Of a DNA stretch of 64,000 nucleotides, positions 11,501 to 22,051 are shown in pieces. How positions within the stretch are numbered: position 1 is the stretch's first letter; each line of letters opens with the position of its first letter. The DNA is taken from positions 16,551,518 to 16,615,517 of the forward strand of contig NC_065408.1 of NCBI RefSeq assembly GCF_024362695.1. The letters are read 5' to 3'. The notes below the pieces were generated by a model that saw only the letters and a program-made list of their open reading frames with translations, had not been told where the DNA came from and searched no databases. Source of the DNA: Pectinophora gossypiella. Lineage: Eukaryota > Arthropoda > Insecta > Lepidoptera > Gelechiidae. The position numbers and the translations under genes were made by a program.

Positions 11501-11808
11501 TGTGATTGAGCGTTGGACTCACGGATCGGAGGCCCCGGGTTCGAATCCCGGTAGGGACATATCACAAAAATCACTTTATGATCCCTAGTTTGGTTAGGAC
11601 ATTACAGGCTGATCACTTGATAGTCCGAAAGTAAGATGATCCGTGCTTCGGAAGGCACGTTAAGCCATTGGTCCCGGTTATTATTTAATGATAATTATAA
11701 TTGTGTAATCGTCACACGAGCCATGTCAGGGGCTTTTGGCGGCTCAATCATAACCCTGACACCAGGGTTGATGAGGCTGGTATTCCACCCCAAAACCCAC
11801 ACGATAAG
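11501..11808 (+). mobile_element. SINE A, slightly 5'-truncated
   Basis: Starts inside box A (TGATTGAGCGTTGGACTCAC), keeps a good box B (GGGTTCGAATCCCGG), the core and the CCACACGATAAGGA end. The first ~15 bases of the usual head are missing. Confidence 0.9.
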
Positions 11809-12720
11809 GAGTGTCGAGATTATTTGGCACTAAAAAAGGGTTGGAATAAAAAAATGCCGCGCGCGATAACCGAAGTACACATGAATGAGTCGCGTGTATA
11901 ATGAAACAACTATGTAGCGATGTTTATACCCATTAAATTACCGTTATTTCCCTGCCAGCATCAAATTGCCTCGAACAGGTTAATATTGATTGATGCCTCT
12001 ACCACTAATAATGCTTGATTGAATACAGATAATTGGCTGCGCTTGAAAGCCCATAGGAACCTGACACAAAAGCTGCTAAACGTCACGACTTAACTTTGAA
12101 TTAATAACCGTTTCTATTTCTGTCGGACAGTCAATTAAATAAACTAAGAATTCCTTTTTCAAATAAATGACTTCGAATTTGATTTGTGATTTGAACACAA
12201 AATGTTTCACGAATATTTTATTATTTATGAAAAGAAGACCTTAAAACGTACCTATCCGTATAAATCTATGCGAAAAACTTTATTTAAAGATTTAAGTACT
12301 TTAATTTACTATTTTTTTCTGAAGATACATTATTTTGAAATTGAACTAAGATACATTTTATGTGTACCAGCTGTCGATGGAACCATTTATCGATAAATTC
12401 CGAAACTTGTTTACGGAAATAAGGGTTAAAATATAATTAAATTGTTTATCTGACATTTTCCTTGATAAATTAATATTAGACAATCTAATCCAAGTTTAAA
12501 TTACGTTATTAATTCACAAATTCAATGTTATTGTGTTTTGGAAGTGTAATCAATTCACTAATTCAATTTTATTGTGTAAGCTACTCGGAAAAATACTTGG
12601 AAAAAGCCCTCTGTTAAAGTTTCTTTTGCCTCGATGAACTGCCAAGCTCTTAAAAAAAGATAAATAAAACAGTTAGAAATGGCGGGATAATAAAAATGTA
12701 ATTGAAACAGTATTTTCAAA
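11809..12720. other. No recognisable feature
   Basis: AT-rich; no supported gene or repeat family. Confidence 0.4.
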
Positions 12721-12724
12721 GACT

Positions 12725-12916
12725 TATCCTTATGTCTTTATACAACTCTATGTGGAGTCGGCACAACATATTTTCCTCTTCCAACCATCTCTGTCAGTCA
12801 TCAGTACTCACACCTTTCACACATATGTTCTTCTCACAGTCCATCCACACTTTCTTAGGTCATCTCCTACCTCTATTTCTATCCATATTTATACCCATCA
12901 CTTTCCTCGTACTAAT
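12725..12916 (-). pseudogene. RTE-like LINE C-terminal remnant
   Basis: On the minus strand the sequence reads as a decayed relative of the RTE-type ORF2 C-terminus (a Trp-Met/Trp-Thr block, KGVST and an EEE...CCR-like end), with stops and frameshifts. A second fragment with the same GKGTGAGTACT-type segment lies at 22745-22900 on the plus strand. Confidence 0.5.
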
Positions 12917-12927
12917 ATTCAAATTCA

Positions 12928-13212
12928 GGAGCTCGGTGGCGCAGCGGTAAACGCGCTCGGTCTGCGATTGTTAAAGTCAAGCAACTTTCGCAAAGGCCGG
13001 TCATATGATGGGTGACCGCAAAAAAAAGTTTTCATCTCGAGCTCCTCCGTGCTACGGAAGGCACGTTAAGCCGTTAGTCCCGGCTGCATTAGCAGTCGTT
13101 AATAACCACCAATCCACACTGGGCCCGCGTGATGGTTTAAGGCCCGATCTCCCTATCCATCCATATGGAAGGCCCGTGCCCTAGCAGTGGGGACGTTAAT
13201 AGGCTGATGATA
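12928..13212 (+). mobile_element. SINE C, full length
   Basis: Head GGAGCTCGGTGGCGCAGCGG (tRNA-like box A) runs into AAGTCAAGCAAC ... GGCCGGTCAT ... GATGGGTGACCGC, which resembles the internal promoter of 5S rRNA. The body contains GGCACGTTAAGCCGTT, and the tail is GTGCCCTAGCAGTGGGGACG then GATGATAAT. Flanking ATTCAAATTCA repeats at 12917-12927 and 13213-13223 fit a target duplication. No protein is encoded. Confidence 0.9.
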
Positions 13213-13362
13213 ATTCAAATTCAAATATATATCTTTATTCAGTAGGTAACATAGTTACACTTTGAATCGTCTCAGTCACCTAAAATTACAACAGCTTCTC
13301 ACAACCTGTATAGCCGGGGAAAAGAAGCTGCGAGAAAAACCTCGGCACAGCGCCCTAGATAC
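13213..13362 (-). mobile_element. LINE family L 3' tail, minus strand
   Basis: Begins ATTCAAATTCAAATAT, then TCTTTATTCAGTAGGTAACA and TATAGCCGGGGAAAAGAAGC. Read on the minus strand this is a LINE-like 3' end with a GAATTTGAAT tail. Relatives lie at 29410-29475, 34350-34540 and 36353-36575. Confidence 0.8.
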
Positions 13363-13805
13363 AACCCAATACAAATAATTACTACGGAGAAGGATTGTCG
13401 TCATATTTAGTGCCAAAATGATTTAATAAAATAAGCTTGTTAAGACAAAATAATAAGTTAAGTAAAATCTGTTAAAATTAAAACTAAGAAGTGTATTGAT
13501 CAATAGCTGTAAGTAATATTATTTGTATTATTAACAATGTCAAGTTTGTATTCGGTAGGTAAATTAAGAATTAAGCATGTGAGCGCAACTCGCCATCAAA
13601 CTTCATAAGTTTGGCGGGGATGACTTGTAAACCTACCGTTTAAGTTTTTTATTTAAATAAATTATAAAAAGACGTTCTTAATATGACTGACTACGTGTAT
13701 GGTGATAGTGCCCTTACACACGTAACCTGACCTAACTGTCGTCGTAGATCGGAAGACCTACAGACACTCATAATTAATTGAATACCACTAAAAGAAAAAT
13801 CATTT
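13363..13805. other. No clear feature
   Basis: May continue LINE family L upstream of its conserved 3' end, but no second copy in the window supports this. Confidence 0.3.
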
Positions 13806-13925
13806 GAAAGTCTCATATTCATTCATATTCGTATTCATTTATTGCATGTCACAAACATAAATTAAGGTGGAACATAGTTAAAAGGTACATGTGACGCCCT
13901 GCAAGGGCACGGCAATATAAAAGAA
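13806..13925 (-). mobile_element. LINE 3' tail fragment
   Basis: Repeats of ATTCAT at the start followed by TTTATTGCATGTCACA look like the minus-strand end of a LINE with an (ATGAAT)n tail. The tail resembles that at 56895-57376. Confidence 0.5.
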
Positions 13926-13947
13926 CCGACGCTTGACGTCTCTTCTG

Positions 13948-14290
13948 GAGCCGTGGTAGCCCAGTTGGTAGAACGCTTGCCTTACACTTTGAGGTCGCAG
14001 ATTCGAATCCAGCACAGGCTAAGGCATTGGTTTACAAATTTGCTTGCGAATTCATGTTTGGATATATGATTACCACGTGTTCAGCGGTGAAGGAAAACAT
14101 CGTGAGGAAACCCACTTTCCCGGGAAATGCATTTTCGGAGGTATGGGACCTAACCTGTATTGGGCTGGTTTTCCCTTCGCGGGTTGGAAGGTCAGACAGA
14201 CAATTGCTTCTGTAAAACACCAGACCTGTCAAATCTTCAGGTTTGGTAAGCGGACCCTGTGAAAACGGGATAATACTAAGGAGATGATGA
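13948..14290 (+). mobile_element. SINE D, full length
   Basis: tRNA-derived head (GTGGTAGCCCAGTTGGTAGA box A, CAGATTCGAATCC box B), a body with GGTGAAGGAAAACATCGTGA and GGGCTGGTTTTCCCTTCGCG, and the end GGGATAATACTAAGGAGATG. A possible short duplication GTCTCTTCT lies on both sides (about 13938-13946 and 14301-14309), but it is slightly offset from the element end. Confidence 0.9.
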
Positions 14291-14699
14291 TTTGAAAGTC
14301 TCTTCTATTGTAGCGCTCTGGATGAGAGCCCTCAGCGCTTAAAAACTGGGTGATTACGCGACATTATGTATACGTCCTTCAGCCTATATTCACAAACGCA
14401 AAGGACCTCCAAATAATTGATCATATAACTTCTGACTAGCAGTTCCACACCGTGTTATGTAATGAAGACGTTTCAGTTTATGACGCAGTTAATTCAATCG
14501 CATATGAACGACGGTGCGTGGGAGTTTATTGCCAATCAAAGTTTGATGTACTGAACGCGGTAATCTGGAACGTAATGTTGTTATGATGCTGGTTTCAACG
14601 CTTCTTGTATATAAAATAATGTTCTCTGATGTACCACTGTATACGTATAGAATCAACAATAATAATTTGAGATTTAATCGAAAAGAATATTATGAGTAC
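14291..14699. other. No recognisable feature
   Basis: No gene or repeat identity seen. Confidence 0.4.
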
Positions 14700-14992
14700 T
14701 GTGGAGATATACTGTGGAGGCTGACACACGGAAATGGCGGTGGGTTGGCCATGTCCTTAGAAGACCTGTGGAGGACCCGTCCCGACGAGCTCTGACCTGG
14801 TGTGCGCGTGGAAAACGCAAAAGGGGGCGGCCCAAAGAGACCTGGCGACGTTCGGTTGACCGAGAGTTAAAAACTCTCGGCGTGTCATGGGAGCAAGCTA
14901 CAGAGGCAGCAAAAGACCGCGAGGAGTGGTAATCTGTTATTCGAGCCATACATCCCAAAAGGAGATAAAAGGATTTGAAGAAGAAGAAGAAA
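14700..14992 (+). pseudogene. RTE-clade LINE 3' end
   Basis: A frame of about 70 codons reads RKWRWVGHVLRRP, then GKRKRGRPKETWRRSVDREL and EQATEAAKDREEW before a stop. This is the classic C-terminus of RTE/BovB-type ORF2, following the reverse transcriptase domain. It ends in a (GAA)n tail. The copy is 5' truncated and lacks the endonuclease and RT. The (GAA)n tail matches the SINE A tail, so RTE machinery is a candidate mobiliser of SINE A (inference). Confidence 0.85.
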
Positions 14993-15109
14993 TCGAAAAA
15001 ATTCTGACTCGGATTTTACCTGAACCCATAGCTCTCATCAAGCCGGGACGAGCGTTTTAACCATTACACCACCTAAAATGTATAATTATTCATCCTCTTA
15101 CCTAATTTT

Positions 15110-15450
15110 TAAGAAGAGAGTCAAAGAGCACTTTTTATCCATAGAGTATTCGTAGTCTAAGTATATTGTTATATATATAATAGGTATGTATGTAGGTATA
15201 GTATATTTTATATGTGTATATATTTATAGAGGTTTAGGCATATGTTTGTGTATATATTTTTTTAAACGGTTTTAAATGTAGATATAATTATTATAATGTA
15301 TTTAATATATTGCACCTCTTTTTATTCTTCCGCAGTTACTCTAATACTACCTCTGGGTTGGCTGGAAGAGATCTCTCTTAGTCCACCCTTGTAAACGTCC
15401 ATTTCTTGTTTGTGATGTAACTAGTTGTTAAGTGCAATAAAGTATATTAT
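15110..15450 (+). mobile_element. LINE 3' UTR-like fragment
   Basis: 15345-15450 carries GGTTGGCTGGAAGAGATCTC and ends GTGCAATAAAGTATATTA. This is the 3' end type also seen at 47685-47910 and, inverted, at 55945-56120. The AT-rich part before it may be more of the same untranslated region. Confidence 0.5.
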
Positions 15451-15904
15451 TAATTATTTATGTTATGGCTTGTAGACTATAGACTTATCGGTCTTAGTAA
15501 TATTAGTACTCAATATTCCAGATAGATGCCGCCGCCGTCGGCTTAATGACATCACGTAGATCGAAAGAATTTCGCATGGACAGGAGGAGGACCTGGGGTC
15601 TGTTTAATAAAACTTACAATTGTAAATTACAATGACAATTTGATGTACATTGCGGAGTGTGTGATCACGAATATTTTGCAGTTTCATATTAGCTACGTAA
15701 TGAACATCAAATTGTCGTTGTAATTTACAATTGTAAGTTTTATTAAACAGACCCCAGGTCCTTCTCCTGTCCATGCGAAATTCCTTCGATCTATGTGACA
15801 TCATCAAGGCGACGCCGGCCGGCGACATCTATCTTGAATATTGAGTACTAATATTACTAAGACCGATAAGTCTATAGTCTACAGGCCATAACATAAATAA
15901 TTAT
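15451..15904. mobile_element. Foldback element, ~205-bp inverted arms
   Basis: Left arm 15451-15654 and right arm 15696-15904 are inverted copies with only scattered mismatches. Both ends read TAATTATTTATGTTATGGC outward. The spacer is about 41 bp. Identity is high enough to suggest a fairly young insertion or ongoing arm homogenisation. There is no internal coding sequence, and the superfamily is not assignable. Confidence 0.9.
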
Positions 15905-16231
15905 ACATTTTACACTAGATATTTGTTTATAAAACCTATATTTCAGTTAAGCTTATCATTTGTATTTCATAATGTTTGGTTTGCGTGCCTTGTGCATATA
16001 AAAGTACTTACCAAATTACTTATAATAATATCTTTCGTCAAATCGTACTGTGTAAACGATTCTAATTTAAGATAGTACCGAAATACCCGAAAATAGTTTT
16101 CATTTCTTTACAAATATTACGTAAATTCACATCCGTTATCCCTAATGGGCTGGGCAGAGCCACGACCAATCATAAGACAATACACACGGACGCACATTCA
16201 TACAATACAGTAAACATACGTATGACACGGG
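15905..16231. other. No recognisable feature
   Basis: AT-rich; no supported gene or repeat. Confidence 0.4.
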
Positions 16232-16360
16232 TGATTTGAATCACCTGAAAAATAAGACGATTTCGTGCTTCGGAGGGCACGTTAAACCGTTGGTCCAAGC
16301 AATTAGCAGTAATACACCTCCACCAACCCGCAGTGAAGCAGTGTGGTGGAGTATGCTCTA
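16232..16360 (+). mobile_element. SINE B internal fragment
   Basis: Matches the SINE B middle (GAATCACCTG, GTGCTTCGGAGGGCACGTTA, ACCTCCACCAACCCGC) and stops in GTGGTGGAGTATGCTC. Both ends are missing. Confidence 0.8.
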
Positions 16361-16406
16361 TATGATTAGTACAATTTTTTCTACACTCTCTAATTTGTTC
16401 TAAAAT

Positions 16407-16751
16407 CTTCATCTCCCTAGCATTATCCCGTTTTTCACAGGGTCCGCTTACCTAATCAGAAAATTTTACAGGTCCGGTTTTTTACAGAAGCGACTGCCTG
16501 TCTGACCTTTCAACCCGCGAAGAGAACCAGCCCAATACAGGTTAAGTCACATACCTCCGAAAATGCACTTCTCGGGAATGTGGGTTTCCTCACGATATTT
16601 TCCTTCACCGCTGAGCTCGTGATAATCGTTTATAATCCAAACATGAATTCGAAAACAAATTCGACATACATTGGTTTAGGCCTGTACTGGATTCGAACTT
16701 GCGATCTCAAAGTGAGAGGCAAGCGTTTTACCAACCGGACTACCACGGCTT
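16407..16751 (-). mobile_element. SINE D, full length, with 16-bp target duplication
   Basis: Complete minus-strand copy bracketed by the perfect duplication TAATTTGTTCTAAAAT at 16391-16406 and 16752-16767. Box B (complement of TGGATTCGAACTTG) and box A regions are near 16690-16750. Confidence 0.95.
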
Positions 16752-16767
16752 TAATTTGTTCTAAAAT

Positions 16768-17043
16768 AAGATAAATAATTAATTTCCTGTTTCAATTGAA
16801 GCACGAAAAGCGAAACATTCCAAGGAACAAAACCTAGAGTTATATCCCAGCCATTTCGTACCTGGAATTAGATCATTAGGTTCAAGCTGAATGGCCTAGA
16901 CTGTAGACTGAAATAAATGATTCGCTTTGTTTCTTGTTCAAGCTAAAATGGCTGTGGCGGTCCTTCAAGTTGTATTAATATCATGAATACATTAAGAACA
17001 AACATAACGTGAGCTCACGACTTCCCAATTGGGCTAGCCAGAG
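16768..17043. other. No recognisable feature
   Basis: Includes 17020-17045 (CCCAATTGGGCTAGCCAGAG), which recurs at 55688-55706. This is a small shared repeat of unknown type. Confidence 0.4.
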
Positions 17044-17188
17044 GTACGGTCACGAGTAATAATATGTATACACTTTGTAACCATGTCACATTTTTTTTTT
17101 GACAAATTAAACCGTAAACCTCATGAATGTCAAATACGATAGTACGACAGGGTTCTAAAGTTGGTACATGATATTTCTCTTACTGTAC
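17044..17188. mobile_element. MITE family H, copy 2
   Basis: Same ends and interior as the 3.1 kb copy (GTACGGTCACGAG start, TTACTGTAC end), with a T-run in the middle. Confidence 0.8.
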
Positions 17189-17580
17189 ATTCATTGCAAG
17201 ATCGTCTAAATACGCTTCACCAAGCTTTTAGTTACACCAACGAGATAGGAGGTGAGCCGTATCGCCGTCTATAATTGTCTAACCCACTGTGCGTGTGTTG
17301 CTTGTTATCATGAACCTAATTTAAATTCCAGTGCACAAAGTTAAAGGACTATCTGTCTAGTATAATCGTTTATAACTATAGACCTTGTATATAATACCCC
17401 ACTACCACTTTTTAGCATTTAATTGCAACTAACGTCACGTTACATTTCCTAACCATGCCGTGTATACACGTTTCGGGTTTCAATCTAGTTATTATCCACA
17501 TCTGTAACCTTTTATTTTCGCATGCCATGATTGTTACCTGTTGTGTGTACCCTTACTACTCTCCGCAATCTAGCCTATAA
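17189..17580. other. No recognisable feature
   Basis: No supported gene or repeat family. Confidence 0.4.
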
Positions 17581-17690
17581 AATCCTACTGCTAGGCAAAG
17601 ACCTCCCCTTCCTCTTTCCATTTTTCGCGGTCCGGAATTCCGACCAGTCCCTCCAGCAAGCGTCCAAGTCGACACGTAAATCAAATCAAA
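17580..17690 (-). pseudogene. RTE-like LINE C-terminal scrap
   Basis: On the minus strand this reads like LDACWRDWS followed by a basic segment and LPSSR. It parallels the plus-strand fragment at 56300-56510 (DDLDACRRDWPEYAQD), and is a short decayed remnant. Confidence 0.5.
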
Positions 17691-17699
17691 TCTTACATA

Positions 17700-17850
17700 A
17701 ATACATAATGGAAGCACGTTATCTTAATAAATATACTCCAAAATAATATAAATCCCAAATAATATAAATGTTATTATATAAATAAATTGAAATCTAAAAC
17801 CCGACTATAGAAAAACACGCTCTAAAGAGAATATTTTCTTCTCTCATACT
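17700..17850. mobile_element. Foldback family J remnant
   Basis: Shares GAAGCACGTTATCTTAATAA, CCAAAATAATATAAAT and a CTATAGAAAAACACGCTCTA segment with the left half of the palindromic element at 33600-33870. Only one arm is present. Confidence 0.5.
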
Positions 17851-18607
17851 TTACTTTTACTTTTAGTTTTCGAAATGTTATTTTTATTTTGCATCATTAC
17901 AGATTGCGTACGTAAGTACAGTAAGTTACAAATGTACTTGAAATAACTTGAACGGTTGGCCTCGCTGTCTACAATCATTTTGTATTTATTATGTTGTCCT
18001 TTGTCCTACATCGTAATACCACGCTAGTTTTGCCATTGGGACAAGTAAAGGTCACAGAATTCAGAACCATTCAATAAATTAACTCTGGTTACCCCAATTG
18101 GCATATAGTCATGAGCTTATGTTCTTTAGAGGTCAAAATAAACTAAAACTTCTCTCTCATTGCAGAGCGGTGTGAAAACTTTGAGCGTTTTATGGACACT
18201 CGCAGCGGAGTGGGCTCTGCTATGAATATTATGTGGTACGCAGAAAAGGCTTTAGCGTGCTCTGCAGGGCAATAACCTTTCATATCTGCAGTGTAATTCT
18301 GTACGAACATTTTGTCGTCTGGCATCTACACTGGTAACACACACAATTTTCCAACTTACTATTTACTTTATTTTGTACACCTACCTAAATATAACACCTA
18401 CCTATACGTATATTTAATGGTAAAAAAAATATGTCATAGCTTTTAAGAAAAAAACTTTTTCATTTGTTTTCATGATACTTAACATAAACGCAAACTCAGG
18501 ACTATCTAAACTTAAGAATGTAAGTTTGTATTTCGTAAAACATAGGTCGCGTACGAGTTTAGATGATTATAGCTAAAGTTACTTAACCCCCTAATCTTGT
18601 ACATAAA
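17851..18607. other. No recognisable feature
   Basis: No gene supported. A 60-codon minus-strand frame at 18143-18325 has no recognisable domain. Confidence 0.4.
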
Positions 18608-18702
18608 ACACACACACCTATACACCCTGTCTCTAACACAAACACTCATACTCATACACACACACGCACACGCGCACACACACACACACACACACATCTC
18701 AC
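18608..18702. repeat. (CA)n microsatellite
   Basis: CA repeat with CG and CT interruptions; Cys/Val-rich open frames over it are artefacts. Confidence 0.9.
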
Positions 18703-18774
18703 ACATGCATGTCATAATTCTTTTTATTTATCAATTCACATTTTTTTAAAAGGTTAATATTTAATTTGTAACGC

Positions 18775-18970
18775 TCGGAAGCCGCGTGGTCAACACGAGT
18801 ATATCAAATTGCCTACTGGGAGGTTCAGAATTTTGTAAGATGATAGATAATTGATATCACGTGGCGGGGACAATGGCAATAGGCTCCCCCCTATTACAAC
18901 GGACTTAAAGATAGCTGGTCAGGAGTAAGTGTATACCTATACTATACTCTGCCTACCCTTCGGGGATGTT
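18775..18970 (+). mobile_element. Repeat family M, diverged copy
   Basis: Contains TTGATATCACGTGG, AATAGGCTCCCCCCTATTAC and the end CTGCCTACCCTTCGGGGATG. Minus-strand relatives are at 45525-45610, 48903-49070 and 58329-58609. Non-coding; probably a SINE or MITE. Confidence 0.6.
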
Positions 18971-19326
18971 GCTATGTATATTTATAGGAAAGTGGTAATA
19001 TATTGTGACAAAAGGTCGGTCTATTGAGTTTGTAATCCCAATTTAATGGAATTTTGAAGAATTGCTCGGTGGAATATTTAGTTAGGTCGTTTTTCCCAGA
19101 AAGAGTAAAACTTAAGCCTAGAAAATTTATAATTTTGCAAGTTAATATTTTACTGTTTATTACCTTATAGATATAGGGTGTTAGTGACACCGTAAAGAAA
19201 AAAAATAGCATGATAAAAAAAGTATTAGTGCAATCAAGTCAATCGATCCTTGAGAACTATTTACAAGTTCAACAAACTCAACAACAAAACAAGTTATTGT
19301 TACGATAGTTTTGTCAGCGTGCTAAT
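18971..19326. other. Mostly featureless; tiny MITE I end
   Basis: 19175-19200 (AGGGTGTTAGTGACACCGTAA) matches the end of MITE family I. Nothing else recognised. Confidence 0.4.
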
Positions 19327-19612
19327 TAACGGCCTCCGTAGTCCAGTGGTTGAGCGTTGGGCTCACGATCCGGAGGCCCCGGGTTCGAATCCCGGTGGGA
19401 ACATATCACAAAAATCACTTTGTAATTCCTAGTTTGGTTAGGACATTACAGACTGATCACCTGATTGTCCGATAGTAAGACTACTTACTGATGTATGTAC
19501 GTAGCCGTTACATGAGTCGTGTAAGGGGCGTTTGGGGGCTCAATAGAAACCCTGACAACAGGGTTGATGAGGTTGGTAATCCACCATACAACCCACACGA
19601 TAGAAAAAGAAA
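19327..19612 (+). mobile_element. SINE A, internal deletion, target duplication
   Basis: Good head (GTCCAGTGGTTGAGCGTTGG, GGGTTCGAATCCCGG) but the GTGCTTCGGAAGGCACG core is deleted between GTCCGATAGTAAG and ACTACTTACTG. It is bracketed by CGTGCTAAT at 19318-19326 and 19613-19621. Confidence 0.9.
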
Positions 19613-19712
19613 CGTGCTAATGACTTTAATATAAAACCACTGCCAGTAACAAGAAGAGTTACGGACATGCATATGCCTATACGCACACATTGAAGCTATT
19701 GTAAAATGTTAT

Positions 19713-19905
19713 CTATACAGAATGTAAGTGACATCGTAACGAAAACTTTTAGGGATGATTCAGGCCATGATTCTAAGTTGATATCAAGCGGAACTTTCCG
19801 CCAAAAAAGTATGGAACAGAAAATAATTAAAAAAACACTAAAATTTTCATGAATTTTCCGGCAGGAAAATCCACTTGAGTTGATATCGAGTCAAATGCCA
19901 AGTAT
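19713..19905. mobile_element. MITE family I, partial
   Basis: Starts CAGAATGTAAGTGACATCGT and continues through GGGATGATTCAGGCCATGAT and TTTCATGAATTTTCCG, then decays. Compare the two full copies at 42732-43207. Confidence 0.7.
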
Positions 19906-20568
19906 GATGTAAATTCGACAGGGTTCTAAAGTGCATGTCTTAATATTTAACCGTGAATTGAACGGGTAAATTCCCTGCTGCGAAAAATAATTTGATCTTG
20001 GATTTACCCTGGCTCATATCATCAAGGACTTTTCAGAAGGAATTACGTAAGGGACAAGCGGACCGTAGTAGGCCGACGGAGATAAGCGCTGAGGAAGGAA
20101 AAGTTTGGGAAGCTGAATTGTTTTTGTCGCGCTATACAGCGATAGGAAAGAATAATAATCCCTAAAATTGCGCATTCACTGGAGCGTCACACGGATTAAA
20201 TGCCTTGTAATGGTTCGTATAAAGATCAGCAAATCGTGGTTGACGTCGTAATAGCCATTCGCAAACACCGACGCTTCGCAAGCTCTGTTCAGCTTAAATA
20301 AGACAAAAAAAGTTGGTCGTTTCGGACCGCAGGGCGAATCGAATAATAATCGGTTGTCTTTTTAAATTAATTACCCCATATATTTTTGGGCATGAGACGA
20401 TTAGGCCTCTATAAGCCCTAGGTTCCCTATGGAACGGGATTTACCTAGTCGTAAGTAAAGACTGCGACGTGCAATATAACAATTAGCAATACTTACAAGT
20501 ACTCGGGATAATTTTCCTCTTTGGCTTCGTTTCGCTATGTCATTATCATCACCTCTTTTTTTATTTTA
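19906..20568. other. No recognisable feature
   Basis: No supported gene or repeat family. Confidence 0.4.
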
Positions 20569-21049
20569 TTTACAATAAAATAAACAAAATGATCAATATA
20601 CATAATCTAAATAAACATGACCTTAAAAATCAACTACAAAAGTGGCTACTAAATCTAAGTTATGATGATACGGAGAAAATAATAACTTTTTAGTCCTGAT
20701 CCAAATGCCTACAAAACTAACATACAAGTTAAGCAGGTACGCACACACACATACACCCCCACACTCACACACACACACAAACATACATACACACATACAT
20801 ACAAACACCCATCCAAACACACCTTCCAAACATTTTAACCCAACAACAGCATAAACTTGTAAGTTAATAACAAGCTCACGGATGAACACTGCCTCCTTAG
20901 ACACAGGTTCCCCTATTTTAGAAGGCAGGAAAGCATTGACTATGTATAACTTCAACTTATATTGTTTCTTTGTGTAACTTGTTAAAAATGTTTTTGGTAA
21001 ATAAATATATTTTATTATTTATTATTATTTTATTATTATTATCTCTCTC
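20569..21049 (+). mobile_element. 5'-truncated copy of the 36.6-41.2 kb LINE
   Basis: Matches, in opposite orientation, the last ~35 codons of ORF2 and the 3' UTR of the LINE at 36585-41230. The frame ends with the same LSYDDTEKIITF residues before TAG. It is followed by the same CA-rich microsatellite, the GGTTCCCCTATTTTAGAAGG segment and the (TTA)n-type tail after TTTTTGGTAAATAAATATA. This is a dead-on-arrival copy. Confidence 0.95.
20737..20822. repeat. CA/CATA microsatellite in LINE 3' UTR
   Basis: Imperfect CA and CATA repeat at the same place in the 3' UTR as 36826-36935 of the long LINE copy, so it travels with the element. Confidence 0.85.
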
Positions 21050-21377
21050 TTTAGCGTTAACCCGTTTTCACAGGACCAGTTTACCTAACCTGACGATTTG
21101 ACAGGTCTAGTTTTTACAGAAACGACTGCCTGTGTCAGCATACAAGACGCGAAGGGAAACCAGCGCAATTTTAGCAGGTCAGCTCAGATATCTCCGAACC
21201 GCATTTTTCGGGAATGTGAGTTTGCTCACGATGTTTTTTTTTCCTTCACCGCTGAGCAATGGTCATTTATGATTTCAAAAACAGATTCGAAAATCGTTGG
21301 TTTAGGCTCGTGCTGGATTCGAACCTGCAACCTCACAATAAGAGTCAAGCGTTCTTCCAAATCGGCTATCTCGGCAT
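21050..21377 (-). mobile_element. SINE D, minus strand
   Basis: Near complete: CTCTTTAGCGTTAACCCG end, ACGACTGCCTGTGT, TTCACCGCTGAGC, GGATTCGAACCTGC box B and the head near 21340-21377. It abuts the LINE tail before it, so it may have inserted into that tail. Confidence 0.85.
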
Positions 21378-22051
21378 GGTTCGTTTCGTGTAATTCATTA
21401 TTTAAAAGTATACTAATAGCTTCAGTTTTAATTACAAAAACTTTTATTCAAGACTGGCTAGCTCATATAAAATCCTGGGTAAATGAGGTAAGGTTTCTAA
21501 CTTGTAACAAAGAAGGGTCTTTGCACAAAGGACTTGTGAATATATAATGTGGGCAGGATCAAACTCTTTGGTTTGATACTACAGTAAAACACAAGAGTTC
21601 TTATTAAAGGAGAGACCGAAATATGCACAAAACGATTATATTATATGAAGCAACGATCGTATCATAAAACGTTCCACATCATTCATATCAATAACTTGCG
21701 CTTGGGCTACTATCTACGCAATGAACAGCGAGGAAATCGATCCGCCAGAAATGTCTTGGTGCATCTTAGCTCGTGTAATTTAGGCATATCTGTCTATTTC
21801 TATGATCTGTAGTAGAACACCTTTCCGAATTATATTTAATGACATTAACCCTTTTCAGGAATACCTACTTTATTCTGCCATAAATACATTCTGTCATTCA
21901 TGCTAAAAGACTACAAATACGTATAGCTCTAGCTGTAGGTTGCTGAAGTGGTCAGAAACAGGAGCTGTCAGAAAACAAGGTACCGTCGTACTTATTATTG
22001 GGATACCAAGTACCAAAATCCCAAAAATAATACAAAAAAATATATATTCCT
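21378..22051. other. No recognisable feature
   Basis: No supported gene or repeat family. Confidence 0.4.

Noticed and set aside
18143..18325. Candidate exon of the GPCR gene on the minus strand
   Set aside because: It encodes no transmembrane helix or conserved receptor motif and has its own stop; no support for splicing to 34554.
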